DNA of 44,437 nucleotides, taken from positions 3,656,001-3,700,437 of the forward strand of contig NZ_LT839648.1 of the NCBI RefSeq assembly GCF_900176885.1. The letters are read 5' to 3'. The position numbers and the translations under genes were made by a program. This stretch comes from Oceanobacillus senegalensis. GTDB lineage: Bacteria; Bacillota; Bacilli; Bacillales; Amphibacillaceae. A model generated the notes under the pieces. The model was given only the letters and a program-made list of their open reading frames with translations. It did not search any database and was not told where the DNA came from. Below are positions 26,291-35,335 of the stretch, in pieces. Position 1 is the first letter of the stretch. Each line of letters starts with the position of its first letter.

Positions 26291-26381
26291 AGGGTAAATC
26301 AGTAGGAGAGCTGATAAACGTGGGGAATGCCGATAAACCAGGGGGAGAGCTGATAACCGAGAGGGAACACTGATAAATAGA
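26291..26381 (+). repeat. tandem 20-bp repeat with GATAAA core
   Basis: CTGATAAAC (26311), CCGATAAAC (26330), CTGATAACC (26350) and CTGATAAAT (26370) recur every 19-20 bp with G-rich connectors such as GTGGGG, CAGGGGG and GAGAGGG. A weaker first unit (GTAAATC) lies near 26294. Two helical turns per unit. No ORF is involved; it sits in the 369-bp gap between the MFS and helicase genes. Confidence 0.7.
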
Positions 26382-26411
26382 GAAAGTCTACCTTAAGCGA
26401 GTGGACTTTCA
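26382..26411. terminator. hairpin next to the 20-bp repeat
   Basis: GAAAGTCTAC-N9-GTGGACTTTC pairs throughout (one T-G). It lacks a long T run, so it may be a structural part of the repeat rather than a terminator. Confidence 0.4.
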
Positions 26412-26504
26412 TATAATAGCTTTTACTATTCGTTTGATTACCACATTTTAATAAATCATGCTACGATTATAATTTAAGTCAACGAAATGGAAGAGGAGTT
26501 AATG

Positions 26505-28430
26505 ATGACAAGAAGAAATTCACTGCCATTTACTGTTTCAAAAACGGAGAACTTTTTCGAACGATTAGGTGACTATGTCGGGGATGTTTTTTATGACATA
26601 TTACCTGAACAAGGATATGAATTACGGGATGAGCAGATTTATATGGCATTCCAGTTGGAACAGGCGTTCAAAAATAAACGAACCATTTTTGCTGAAGCAG
26701 GGGTAGGTACTGGAAAAACCTTCGTCTACCTGCTATACGCATTATGTTACGCACGATATAAAGGAAGACCGGCGATTATTTCTTGTGCGGATGAAACATT
26801 GATTGAACAACTTGTCAAAAAGGATGGAGATATAGAAAAGCTTGAAAATGCATTAGATATTAAGATAGATGTTCGGCTAGCGAAATCCCGGGAACAATAC
26901 GTTTGTGTTCGGAAATTGGATGCTTTGACGGATAAAACAAGTGATTCAGATATTTCAAAGGTATATGATGCTATACCTGATTTTGTTTTTCATCCAGGGA
27001 GTCAAGTGAAGAAATTTGAACGATATGGCGATCGGAAGGAATATCCCTGGGTTTCCAATGAAACATGGGAGAAAATAGCATGGGATCCACTGCAGCAGTG
27101 TTCCACATGTGAATGGCGCCATCGTAGCGGGCAAACATTAAATCGTGAATATTACCGACATGCTAGCGATATAATCGTTTGCTCTCATGATTTTTATATG
27201 GAACATATTTGGACAAAGGAATCACGGAAGCGAGAAGGTCAAATGCCTTTATTACCAGAGGCAAGCTCGGTTATTTTCGATGAGGGCCATTTGCTGGAAT
27301 TTGCTGCACAAAAGGCTTTAACCTACCGATATAATCTCGATACGCTAACAAAAGTCTTAACAGGCTTTATGGGACAAGATGTGCGGGAAGAATCACTTCT
27401 GTTGGTAGAGGATATTTTGATGGTAAATGATGATTTATTTGATATCCTTACAGATGTATCTTGTGTTGTGGAGGGTTCAAACCGTCGGGAAATTACTTTA
27501 ACAAAAGAAGTCATCCATTTAATTGAAAAGCTTTATGAAAAGGTGAATAAACTATTAGAGGAGCTTGTGTTTGATTCTGAATTATTTACGATAGATGGAT
27601 ACTACATAAAAATCATGGAAGAATACCTGGAATTTTATTTAAATGGGTTATCGATTCTGTTAAAAGACAATGAAGGGATATACTGGTTAGAGATGAGTGA
27701 GAATACGACGAGCCTTGTCATTATGCCACGCTTGGTGGAGGATGTTTTGAAGAAAGAGGTATTTTCTAAGGATATTCCATTTATCTTTTCTTCAGCTACT
27801 TTATCGCAAAACAGTAATTTTTCCTATATTGCTAATAGTCTAGGTATCGAAAAGTTTGATTCATTTTCTGTTGATTCCCCATTTCATTATGAAAAGCAAA
27901 TGGAGATGATAGGGCATATCGATCAAGAGCAGAAGTGGACTAAAATGTCAGATATGCTCCGTGAAAATAATGGTCGCAGTCTAGTGTTATTTTCATCAAA
28001 AGAAGAAATGGAGCAATTCCGAGAAACGGTGATTCAAGAGGAATATTCATTTCCTATTCTTTTTGAAGGGGATCAAGAAATTAGTGAAACGGTAAGAAGG
28101 TTTCAATTGGATGAGGGGACTGTTTTATGTGCGTATCATTTGTGGGAAGGGTTGGATGTTCCTGGAGGGGCATTAACCCAAGTTATCCTGTCTTCTCTTC
28201 CATTTCCTCCAAACGACCCGGTTTTCAAGGCTAAGCGTAAACATGCTGATAATCCGGAAAGAGAAGTGGATTTACCATATATGTTATTAAGACTAAGACA
28301 GGGTATGGGACGCTTGATTCGTACGAGAGAGGACCATGGAAAAGTGCATATATGGCTGAGTGAAATGGAATTGGAACGGTATAAGGATGTTATATCTGAG
28401 GTACTTCCAGTTGAAATGAAAATGGAATAG
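26505..28430 (+). CDS. DinG/YoaA-type Fe-S ATP-dependent DNA helicase
   Basis: About 641 aa, superfamily 2 helicase of the XPD/DinG group. Walker A EAGVGTGKT (64-72), a DEGH-type box VIFDEGHLLEF and the C-terminal GRLIRTREDHG motif VI are present. Four cysteines (YVCVRK, CSTCEW, IIVCSHDF) between motifs Ia and II fit the 4Fe-4S site of XPD-like helicases. It lacks the N-terminal exonuclease of Bacillus DinG. GAGGAG at 26493-26498 favours ATG 26505 (or 26502) over the in-frame ATG 26487. Predicted 5'-3' helicase acting in repair or on R-loops. Confidence 0.85.
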   Translation: MTRRNSLPFTVSKTENFFERLGDYVGDVFYDILPEQGYELRDEQIYMAFQLEQAFKNKRTIFAEAGVGTGKTFVYLLYALCYARYKGRPAIISCADETLIEQLVKKDGDIEKLENALDIKIDVRLAKSREQYVCVRKLDALTDKTSDSDISKVYDAIPDFVFHPGSQVKKFERYGDRKEYPWVSNETWEKIAWDPLQQCSTCEWRHRSGQTLNREYYRHASDIIVCSHDFYMEHIWTKESRKREGQMPLLPEASSVIFDEGHLLEFAAQKALTYRYNLDTLTKVLTGFMGQDVREESLLLVEDILMVNDDLFDILTDVSCVVEGSNRREITLTKEVIHLIEKLYEKVNKLLEELVFDSELFTIDGYYIKIMEEYLEFYLNGLSILLKDNEGIYWLEMSENTTSLVIMPRLVEDVLKKEVFSKDIPFIFSSATLSQNSNFSYIANSLGIEKFDSFSVDSPFHYEKQMEMIGHIDQEQKWTKMSDMLRENNGRSLVLFSSKEEMEQFRETVIQEEYSFPILFEGDQEISETVRRFQLDEGTVLCAYHLWEGLDVPGGALTQVILSSLPFPPNDPVFKAKRKHADNPEREVDLPYMLLRLRQGMGRLIRTREDHGKVHIWLSEMELERYKDVISEVLPVEMKME

Positions 28431-28447
28431 ATAATTCAATGAATCAT

Positions 28448-28482
28448 AAAACGAGCATTCAAATGAAAATGCTCGTTTTATT
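28448..28482. terminator. bidirectional terminator helicase / NUDIX gene
   Basis: AAAACGAGCATT-N8-AATGCTCGTTTT perfect stem with T-rich ends on both strands. Confidence 0.88.
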
Positions 28483-28520
28483 CGTTTTTAACATAATCCA
28501 ACAGAACTTGGGGAGTGGAC

Positions 28521-29135
28521 TTATTTAATAAGTGTTAGGAAATGGTTTAGTATTTTTGCGGTTAATCCCCAGACAGCCCTGTCTTCATATTTGTAAAAGA
28601 GTTCGTTAATATGCCGCATTTGCCATTCATAGTTTTCCCCACCACTAATTAAATCGAATGGGAAGTTATCCTCTGGAACAACCTTAAAATGAACCTTGTA
28701 CACCTCTGGTACAGTTTGAATGAGATAATCTAATGGAATGGTAAAGACTTCCCCTACCTCATCTTCGTTAGGAACAATAGCTTCTGGATGTTTGATATAA
28801 CCAACATAAGGATAAATCATTCTCCCCATATCGGTAGCAACATAATCTAGTGGAATAACGTTTTCTATATCTGTCTCGCCAATTCCTAGTTCTTCTGATG
28901 TTTCTCGGATAGCACAGTGTTTGGGAGTTTTATCTTCGTTATCAATCCTTCCGCCCGGAAAACAGATATCACCTGGTTGTGTACGTAGCTTTATTGATCG
29001 TACCTCAAATAAAACATGTGTCTTGTTCTCGATTTCAACAAGCGGAAGCAGCACAGCTGATTTAAAATAATTTTCTTCTCCCAGAATGGAAGGTGTACGA
29101 CCTTCTAATTTCTGAATGACGTCGGATATCTTCAT
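28521..29135 (-). CDS. NUDIX hydrolase, CoA pyrophosphatase type
   Basis: 204 aa. The CoA-specific block before the Nudix box (VLFEVRSIKLRTQPGDICFP, fitting LLxxRSxxxRxxxGxxxFPGG) is followed by a Nudix core GGRIDNED ... AIRETSEELGI. This places it in the NudL/YeaB family, which splits CoA or oxidised CoA into phosphopantetheine and 3',5'-ADP. The Nudix box differs from the strict consensus at the first Glu, as in other NudL proteins. Monocistronic. Confidence 0.85.
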   Translation of the reverse strand: MKISDVIQKLEGRTPSILGEENYFKSAVLLPLVEIENKTHVLFEVRSIKLRTQPGDICFPGGRIDNEDKTPKHCAIRETSEELGIGETDIENVIPLDYVATDMGRMIYPYVGYIKHPEAIVPNEDEVGEVFTIPLDYLIQTVPEVYKVHFKVVPEDNFPFDLISGGENYEWQMRHINELFYKYEDRAVWGLTAKILNHFLTLIK

Positions 29136-29383
29136 TTTGCCACCTCCAATGGTCTAATGGTTACTGTCTATTATACAGAATATACGTTAAAAACATGATT
29201 GATATGATAGAATGATAGAGAATATAAGAACATATAGGAGAAATACGATTTATATACTTGGGCATAAGAAATAGATGTTTAAGTTAAAAAAGTCTAAAAA
29301 TACCAGTGACATATAGCAAAACCTATGTAATAATAAAAAAAGATTACTATCAATGCTAACTTAGAGGTAAAGAGGTGCCTTAG

Positions 29384-30064
29384 TTGAAACATTTATACTC
29401 TGGTAAGACAAAAGATGTGTACGAATTAAAAGATGGGAATTACCTATTAAAATTTAAAGATGATGTTACAGGGGAAAACGGTGTATTTGACCCAGGAGCT
29501 AATTCAGTCGGACTATCTATTGAAGGAGCAGGTAAAGCTGGGTTGAAACTAACACAATTTTTCTTTGAAAAGCTTAAGGAAAAAGAAATCCCTACGCATT
29601 ATGTAGATGCGAATATAGAACAGCAGGAAATGAAGGTTACTCCTGCAACAGTGTTTGGAGAGGGATTGGAAGTAATTTGTCGTTTCCGAGCGGTAGGAAG
29701 CTTTTTAAGACGCTATGGTAAATATGCAAAAGAAGGACAAGCACTTGATTCATTTGTTGAAGTAACATTGAAGGATGATGAGAGAAACGATCCACCTATT
29801 GGACGTGATGCTTTAGATATGCTAGGAATCCTAACGAAAGAAGAATATGAAGTCTTGGAAAACCTTACAAAGGAAATAGCTCAGGTAGTCAAAGATGAAT
29901 TAGCGAAAAAAGATATCGAGCTATATGATATTAAATTAGAATTTGGTAGAAATAAGAATAACGAGATTATCTTAATTGATGAAATCTCCGGTGGAAATAT
30001 GCGTGCGTATAAAAGTGAACAATACATTGAACCATTGGAATTAGAAAAGCTAATGTTAGATTAA
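29384..30064 (+). CDS. purC: SAICAR synthetase-like (PurC) protein, divergent
   Basis: 226 aa, slightly short. The fold is PurC-like: LYSGKTKDVYELKDG, KFKDDVTGENGVFD, RFRAVGSFLRRYGK and LYDIKLEFGRN. PurC joins aspartate to CAIR in purine synthesis. It stands alone, far from any pur operon. The usual SPDTCR segment after the DE(I/V) pair reads SGGNMR here, so substrate handling may differ. TTG start with AAAGAGGTG upstream. It is either the only PurC, relocated, or a paralogue with a changed role; the family assignment is firm, the reaction less so. Confidence 0.75.
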   Translation: MKHLYSGKTKDVYELKDGNYLLKFKDDVTGENGVFDPGANSVGLSIEGAGKAGLKLTQFFFEKLKEKEIPTHYVDANIEQQEMKVTPATVFGEGLEVICRFRAVGSFLRRYGKYAKEGQALDSFVEVTLKDDERNDPPIGRDALDMLGILTKEEYEVLENLTKEIAQVVKDELAKKDIELYDIKLEFGRNKNNEIILIDEISGGNMRAYKSEQYIEPLELEKLMLD

Positions 30065-30093
30065 AGGATGGTTTAATCATTATAGTTTGAAGG

Positions 30094-30126
30094 AAAACCG
30101 TAATTCAATAGAGTTACGGTTTTTTT
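30094..30126 (+). terminator. terminator of the purC-like gene
   Basis: AAAACCGTAA-N10-TTACGGTTTT stem with a run of seven T. Confidence 0.9.
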
Positions 30127-30179
30127 GACGTAACAATTTGGAAAAATATGGTATGTACATCAAAAAATGGCCTTCTATG

Positions 30180-30222
30180 TGACAGTTGTCATGTTGAATT
30201 CTTGACGTTTATGACTTATATT
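30180..30222 (+). promoter_or_regulatory. des promoter with DesR-like palindromes
   Basis: -35 TTGAAT (30194-30199), 17-bp spacer, -10 TATATT (30217-30222). The palindrome TGACAGTTGTCA (30180-30191) abuts the -35, and a second related site TTGACGTTTATGAC (30202-30215) lies in the spacer. DesR of B. subtilis activates des from sites just upstream of the -35, so the first palindrome is the likely target. Confidence 0.55.
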
Positions 30223-30282
30223 TTTTGCCCATTCTTTTTAAACTAAATAGTAATTAGGTAAAGTACTATTTAGGAGGATAAT

Positions 30283-31335
30283 ATGAGTAAACAAAAACAA
30301 GCACAATTACGAAAAAGCGTTGCACCGTTTGCAACATCCGATACAAAAGTAAGTGTCATTCAAATCCTTAATTCCTTTCTGCCATTTTTCCTTCTTTGGT
30401 TCTTGGCATACCAAAGTCTATCCGTTTCCTTTTGGTTAAGCCTGCCTTTCTCTATAGCAGCAGCAGGGTTTGTCGTTCGAATCTTTATTATTTTCCATGA
30501 CTGTACACATATGTCCTTTTTTAAAAGTGGTAAAGCCAATCGTGTATTAGGAACGATTTCGGGAATTATCACGCATTTTGCTTTTGAAAAATGGAAACGA
30601 GATCATGCGATTCACCATGCAACTAGTAGTAACTTAGATAAGAGGGGAACCGGTGATGTATGGGTAATGACGGTGGATGAGTATACAGAGGCATCTTTTT
30701 GGGGGAAACTTGCTTATCGATTGTACCGCAACCCATTCATCATGTTTGGATTAGGTCCACTTTATCTTTTCTTACTATCGAACCGTTTTAATCGTAAAGG
30801 AGCGAAACGTAAAGAGCGCCTCAATACTTATCTCATCAATGTATCCATTGTTGTCATTTATGCAATATTAATAGGGGCTATTGGGTGGCAAGCATTATTA
30901 CTTATTCAACTTCCCATATTATTTGTTGCTGGCTCTTTAGGTATTTGGCTTTTTTATGTTCAGCATCAATTTGAGGATTCCTACTTTGAGAATGAGGAAA
31001 AGTGGGATTACGTGAAGGCGGCTGTTGATGGCAGCTCGTATTATAAACTTCCGAAAGTATTACAATGGTTGACAGGGAATATTGGATTCCATCATGTGCA
31101 TCACTTAAGCCCAAGAGTTCCGAACTATCAGCTAGAAAAAGCACATGAATCGACACCGCCATTACAGAACGCAACAACCATTACATTGAAAACCAGCTTA
31201 CAATCGATTCGCTTCCGTCTATACGACGAAGCAAGTCGTAGTTTTGTAAGCTTTAAAGAGTATAAAGCCATGCAAAAGCAAGAGAGATTAAATATAAAAA
31301 TCAAAATGAGCGGAGCAAAATTTCAAGAAGAATAA
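30283..31335 (+). CDS. des: membrane fatty-acid (phospholipid acyl) desaturase
   Basis: 350 aa integral membrane di-iron desaturase. The three histidine boxes are H72DCTH76, H108AIHH112 and H270HVHH274, with four or more membrane segments between. In B. subtilis, Des inserts a delta-5 double bond into membrane lipids after a cold shift. AGGAGG lies before ATG 30283. desK and desR follow immediately, as in B. subtilis, which supports the assignment; a terminator separates them. Confidence 0.92.
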   Translation: MSKQKQAQLRKSVAPFATSDTKVSVIQILNSFLPFFLLWFLAYQSLSVSFWLSLPFSIAAAGFVVRIFIIFHDCTHMSFFKSGKANRVLGTISGIITHFAFEKWKRDHAIHHATSSNLDKRGTGDVWVMTVDEYTEASFWGKLAYRLYRNPFIMFGLGPLYLFLLSNRFNRKGAKRKERLNTYLINVSIVVIYAILIGAIGWQALLLIQLPILFVAGSLGIWLFYVQHQFEDSYFENEEKWDYVKAAVDGSSYYKLPKVLQWLTGNIGFHHVHHLSPRVPNYQLEKAHESTPPLQNATTITLKTSLQSIRFRLYDEASRSFVSFKEYKAMQKQERLNIKIKMSGAKFQEE

Positions 31336-31340
31336 CAAGC

Positions 31341-31374
31341 AGAACCCTTCATCAGAATGTGAAGGGTTCTTTTA
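31341..31374 (+). terminator. des terminator
   Basis: AGAACCCTTCA-N8-TGAAGGGTTCT perfect stem followed by TTTTAT. desKR must therefore have its own promoter or rely on read-through. Confidence 0.9.
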
Positions 31375-31452
31375 TAGTACATCATAAAAACATCATAAAA
31401 TCTGTTATACTTATTAAAAACGAACGCAATTAAATGGAATTGAGGTACAAAT

Positions 31453-32586
31453 ATGCAAAATTGGTATCAGCTTTTTCCGAAAAACACAGGACTTAGTTTA
31501 TATGCATGGATTATTTTCTGTGTTCTCCCATTTTATTTTATATTCAGGACCGCTCAATGGGTGGAAATTTCAATTGGCCTTTTGATGGTTGGCATATTTT
31601 TTACTACTTATCGGCTGGCATTCATCAAAAAGGGATGGACCGTATATGTGTCTGTTGGAATCCAAATGGCTATTAGCATAGGAATGACCTTGTATTTTGG
31701 ATATGCATATTTTTCCTTATTTCTAGCCTTTTTTATTGGAAATATTCAGCATAGAGCAGGATTTATTACGCTCTATATCGTACATCTAGTTACAACACTT
31801 GCAGCAGTTATAATTGGGTTTGCATTGCAAACATCAACTTTATTGACACAGTTACCCTTCATAATTGTCAGTATTATTGGTGTCATTCTTTTGCCGTTTA
31901 ATATGTATAATCGAAATAAGCAGGAGATGCTTGAAAATAAATTACAAGATGCAAATGAACGAATCTCCGAATTATTAGTAGCAGAGGAACGTCAACGGAT
32001 TGCACGTGATTTGCATGATACGCTAGGACAGAAGTTATCTTTGATCGGCTTGAAGAGTGATCTTGCAGGGAAGTTGATTGATCATGATTTGGATAATGCC
32101 AAAAGGGAAATAACGGACATCCACCATACGGCAAGGACAGCTTTGAAAGAGGTAAGGGAGATTGTTTCCACAATGAAAAATAATAAGTTAGAGGATGAGT
32201 TGGTTCATATTCAGCAAGTACTTCGGGCTGCGCAGATTGATGATTCTATTAGTGGAAGTCCACATTTATCAGATACTCCTTTATTAGTTGAAAATGTACT
32301 AAGTATGTGTTTAAAGGAAGCGGTAACGAATGTCGTCAAACATAGTGAGGCAACAGTTTGTAAAATATCCATTATACAGTCACAAAGTGAAATAACGATT
32401 ACCGTATGGGATAATGGAATTGGAATGAAAAGGCATGAAAATTCGATTGGAAATGGGCTACGTGGTATGAGGGAAAGATTAGAATTTGTGAATGGGAATT
32501 TGGAAGTGGAAGCGTTAGAGGGCACGGTGGTTACTATTCAGGTGCCTAAAATAATCGGACAAACCAAACAGGAGGAGGTATTATGA
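31453..32586 (+). CDS. desK: membrane-thickness sensor histidine kinase DesK
   Basis: 377 aa. Five hydrophobic segments occupy residues about 15-150, followed by a linker helix and the HisKA_3 dimerisation helix with phospho-acceptor H188 (RDLHDTLGQKLSLIGLKSDL), the same residue number as B. subtilis DesK. The ATP domain shows KEAVTNVVKHS, WDNGIG and GNGLRGMRERLE. It senses membrane ordering at low temperature and phosphorylates DesR. It overlaps desR by 4 bp. Confidence 0.93.
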   Translation: MQNWYQLFPKNTGLSLYAWIIFCVLPFYFIFRTAQWVEISIGLLMVGIFFTTYRLAFIKKGWTVYVSVGIQMAISIGMTLYFGYAYFSLFLAFFIGNIQHRAGFITLYIVHLVTTLAAVIIGFALQTSTLLTQLPFIIVSIIGVILLPFNMYNRNKQEMLENKLQDANERISELLVAEERQRIARDLHDTLGQKLSLIGLKSDLAGKLIDHDLDNAKREITDIHHTARTALKEVREIVSTMKNNKLEDELVHIQQVLRAAQIDDSISGSPHLSDTPLLVENVLSMCLKEAVTNVVKHSEATVCKISIIQSQSEITITVWDNGIGMKRHENSIGNGLRGMRERLEFVNGNLEVEALEGTVVTIQVPKIIGQTKQEEVL

Positions 32587-33182
32587 TTCGTATTGTCATT
32601 GCGGAAGATCAAGGAATGCTACTTGGTGCCCTTGGAGCTCTCCTCAATTTAGAACCAGATATGGAAGTTGTAGGCAAGGCAAAAAATGGTGAAGAAGCAT
32701 TGAAGCTGGTTCATCAGCTTCAGCCAGATGTTTGTATTATGGATATTGAGATGCCCGTTAAAAGTGGATTAGATGCAGCAGAAGAATTGATTAAAGATCC
32801 TTGTAAAGTGATTATTTTAACAACATTTGCGCGGTCCGGTTATTTTGATCGTGCAAGAAAAGCAAAAATAAATGGTTATTTATTAAAAGATAGCCCTAGT
32901 GAGGAATTGGCTAATTCCATTCGAGTGATTATGGATGGAAGAAAAGTATATGCACCTGAGTTAGTTGATATGGCTTTTGAGGAGGAGAACCCTCTTACAG
33001 AAAGAGAAGAGCAAGTCATTAAATTAATTGCAGATGGGAAGAACACGAAAGAAATTGCTAATCAGTTATTCCTCACTACTGGTACCGTTCGCAATTATGT
33101 ATCTGTTATATTGGATAAATTGAATGTCAGCAATCGAATTGAGGCCATCGCACGGTTTAAGGAAAAGGGATGGTTTAATTAA
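32583..33182 (+). CDS. desR: response regulator DesR (NarL/LuxR type)
   Basis: 199 aa. The receiver domain has phospho-acceptor D54 (VCIMDIEMP) and acidic pocket E8/D9; the LuxR-type helix-turn-helix LTEREEQVIKLIADGKNTKE is near residue 138. It activates des when phosphorylated by DesK. GGAGGAGG lies before ATG 32583, inside the end of desK. Confidence 0.93.
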   Translation: MIRIVIAEDQGMLLGALGALLNLEPDMEVVGKAKNGEEALKLVHQLQPDVCIMDIEMPVKSGLDAAEELIKDPCKVIILTTFARSGYFDRARKAKINGYLLKDSPSEELANSIRVIMDGRKVYAPELVDMAFEEENPLTEREEQVIKLIADGKNTKEIANQLFLTTGTVRNYVSVILDKLNVSNRIEAIARFKEKGWFN

Positions 33183-33217
33183 CTTAAATGATAAAGTAAG
33201 GATGGGGAGGAATAGTT

Positions 33218-34006
33218 ATGAAACATGCTATTTATCAGATGGATATTGTTGCTGGGAAGCCGGAGGAAAATAGAAATAAAGTAGAAGCATGGGTAAAGGA
33301 AACGGTTAAGCGGGAAAATCCAGATAGTGTGGTCCTTCCAGAAATGTGGACGACTGCCTATACCTTGCCGGAACTAGAACAACTTGCAGATAAGGACGGG
33401 GAACCTACGTCATCCTTTTTACAGGATTTAGCGAAGACCTATGAAATAAATATTATTGGTGGTTCTTTTGCCAATAAAAAAGATGGCGCCTTTTATAATA
33501 CGAGTATTGTTGTTAATCGTAGTGGAGAAGTCGTTTACACCTATGACAAGGCCCATCTTGTACCAATGTTAGATGAACCCAAATATTTGACCGGTGGTAA
33601 AAAGAAGGCAGAGGTATTTGAACTAGATGGTGTAAAAATGGGAATCATCATCTGCTATGATTTACGTTTTCCTGAGCTAGCCAGAAGTTTAGCACTGGAT
33701 GGTGCACAGATTTTATATGTTGTTGCGGAATGGCCAACCGTCAGAAAAGAGCATTGGAAAGCATTACAAATTGCTCGTGCAATTGAAAATCAATTTTATG
33801 TAGTTTCTTGTAATCAGATGGGAGAATATGATGGAGAAGACTTTGCCGGTACATCCATGGTGATTAATCCATGGGGGGATATTTTAAAAGTAGGGAGTGA
33901 AAACAAAGAGGAAACTGTCGTTGCATCCCTTTCTCTTGAAAAGGTCCCCCAAATTAGAAAAGACGTTCCGATATTCTCGAGCCGTAGACCGGAGTTATAC
34001 ACGTAG
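33218..34006 (+). CDS. nitrilase-family carbon-nitrogen hydrolase
   Basis: 262 aa with the full Glu-Lys-Cys triad: E42 (VVLPEMW), K111 (TYDKAHLVP) and C146 (IICYDLRFPEL). This matches omega-amidase-type members such as MtnU/YkrU, which hydrolyse 2-oxoglutaramate or 2-oxosuccinamate. No methionine-salvage genes are nearby, so the substrate remains open. GGGGAGG lies before ATG 33218. 35 bp after desR without a clear terminator, so it may be transcribed with desKR. Confidence 0.88.
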   Translation: MKHAIYQMDIVAGKPEENRNKVEAWVKETVKRENPDSVVLPEMWTTAYTLPELEQLADKDGEPTSSFLQDLAKTYEINIIGGSFANKKDGAFYNTSIVVNRSGEVVYTYDKAHLVPMLDEPKYLTGGKKKAEVFELDGVKMGIIICYDLRFPELARSLALDGAQILYVVAEWPTVRKEHWKALQIARAIENQFYVVSCNQMGEYDGEDFAGTSMVINPWGDILKVGSENKEETVVASLSLEKVPQIRKDVPIFSSRRPELYT

Positions 34007-34014
34007 AGAATGTT

Positions 34015-34060
34015 AAGCTGATGGACAATGGGGTTACTTTTGTTCATCAGCTTTTTAGTG
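34015..34060 (+). terminator. terminator of the nitrilase-family gene
   Basis: AAGCTGATG ... CATCAGCTT with partial pairing inside the loop, followed by a T run. Confidence 0.8.
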
Positions 34061-34068
34061 CTTTTTGG

Positions 34069-35094
34069 TTAATCCATTAATTCAGAAATGATTTCATAGG
34101 AACGCAGTCGATCTTCAAGATGATAGATTTGCGAACTGATGATAAGCTCATCTGCTTGGGTTACTTCTTGAATTTTCTCTAGCTTTCTTTTCACTGTTTC
34201 AGGTCCACCAACAATAGTGGTGTTCGGGTCTAGTGATTCCTCTACTGCTGCTTTTTCCAATGGTGTCCAAATTTCATCCATGTTTTCAACAGGTGGTTGC
34301 AATTTAGATGAAATCCCTTTACGTATATTTAAAAATTGCATTTGGTGTGAGGAAGCAATCATTTTAGCCTTTTCATCGGTATCAGCAGCAATAACGTTCA
34401 CACCAACCATCGCATATGGTCTATCAAGCGCTTCAGAAGGCTTGAAATTGTCACGGTATAGTTTTAATGCATGTAATAGGTATTGAGGTGCAAAATGACT
34501 AGCAAAAGAAAAGTACAGTCCTTTTTCAGCGGAAAGTCTTGCACTGAAATCACTGGAACCTAGAAGCCAGATTGGAATATCAAGTCCTTGGCCAGGTATT
34601 GCCCGCACACGCGATGTAGGCTTATCTTTAAAGTAATCTTGTAATTCATTTACTTGCATTGGGAAATCCTCAGGTCCCATATGTAAAGTGCGTCTTAAGG
34701 CATATGAGGTTGCCTGGTCGGTTCCTGGTGCACGACCTAATCCAAGATCAATCCGTCCAGGGAATAGGGATTCCAATGTACCGAATTGTTCAGCAATGAC
34801 AATCGTAGCATGGTTAGGTAACATAACCCCTCCAGACCCGATACGCATATAATTGGTCTTCTCTGCAATATGTCCGATCAGAACAGATGTTGCGGAACTT
34901 GCAATTCCTGGCATGTTGTGATGTTCTGCCAGCCAATAACGATTAAATCCCCATTTTTCAGCATGCTGTGCTAATTTTACACTTTCCTTGAATGAGTCAC
35001 TAGCAGTACTTCCTTCGATAATAGGCGCTAAATCAAGTATGGATAAAGGAATACTGTTAAACCTTCTTGCTTTATCATGTGTATGTTTAGCCAT
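34069..35094 (-). CDS. LLM-class (luciferase-like) flavin-dependent oxidoreductase
   Basis: About 341 aa, single-domain TIM-barrel luciferase-like monooxygenase. Typical features are [20 protein letters not shown] at the N terminus, [37 protein letters not shown] and [20 protein letters not shown]. It belongs to the group-1 bacterial LLM proteins (MsnO8-like, YhbW type) that use FMNH2 and oxygen; the substrate is unknown. Start ATG 35094 has AAGGAG 8 nt upstream; the in-frame GTG 35103 is inside that signal. Confidence 0.87.
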   Translation of the reverse strand: MAKHTHDKARRFNSIPLSILDLAPIIEGSTASDSFKESVKLAQHAEKWGFNRYWLAEHHNMPGIASSATSVLIGHIAEKTNYMRIGSGGVMLPNHATIVIAEQFGTLESLFPGRIDLGLGRAPGTDQATSYALRRTLHMGPEDFPMQVNELQDYFKDKPTSRVRAIPGQGLDIPIWLLGSSDFSARLSAEKGLYFSFASHFAPQYLLHALKLYRDNFKPSEALDRPYAMVGVNVIAADTDEKAKMIASSHQMQFLNIRKGISSKLQPPVENMDEIWTPLEKAAVEESLDPNTTIVGGPETVKRKLEKIQEVTQADELIISSQIYHLEDRLRSYEIISELMD

Positions 35095-35335
35095 TTTGGT
35101 CACTCCTTATAAAAGGTTCTTCTTAATAAGCAATAATAATGTGTTTGAAGACTGGAGTCCAATTTTTAGTTTTATATAGTAGTATTGTAATGGCAGTAAA
35201 TCAATGGCAAGCATCTAATGAACATAATCCCTCTAATAAGACGTAAACTAAATACCACTATTTTCAATTTGATTCAAAACTTCACATAGAGTATGATATC
35301 TATTAGAGTGATTTGAAACGAAATGAGGGTTTATA

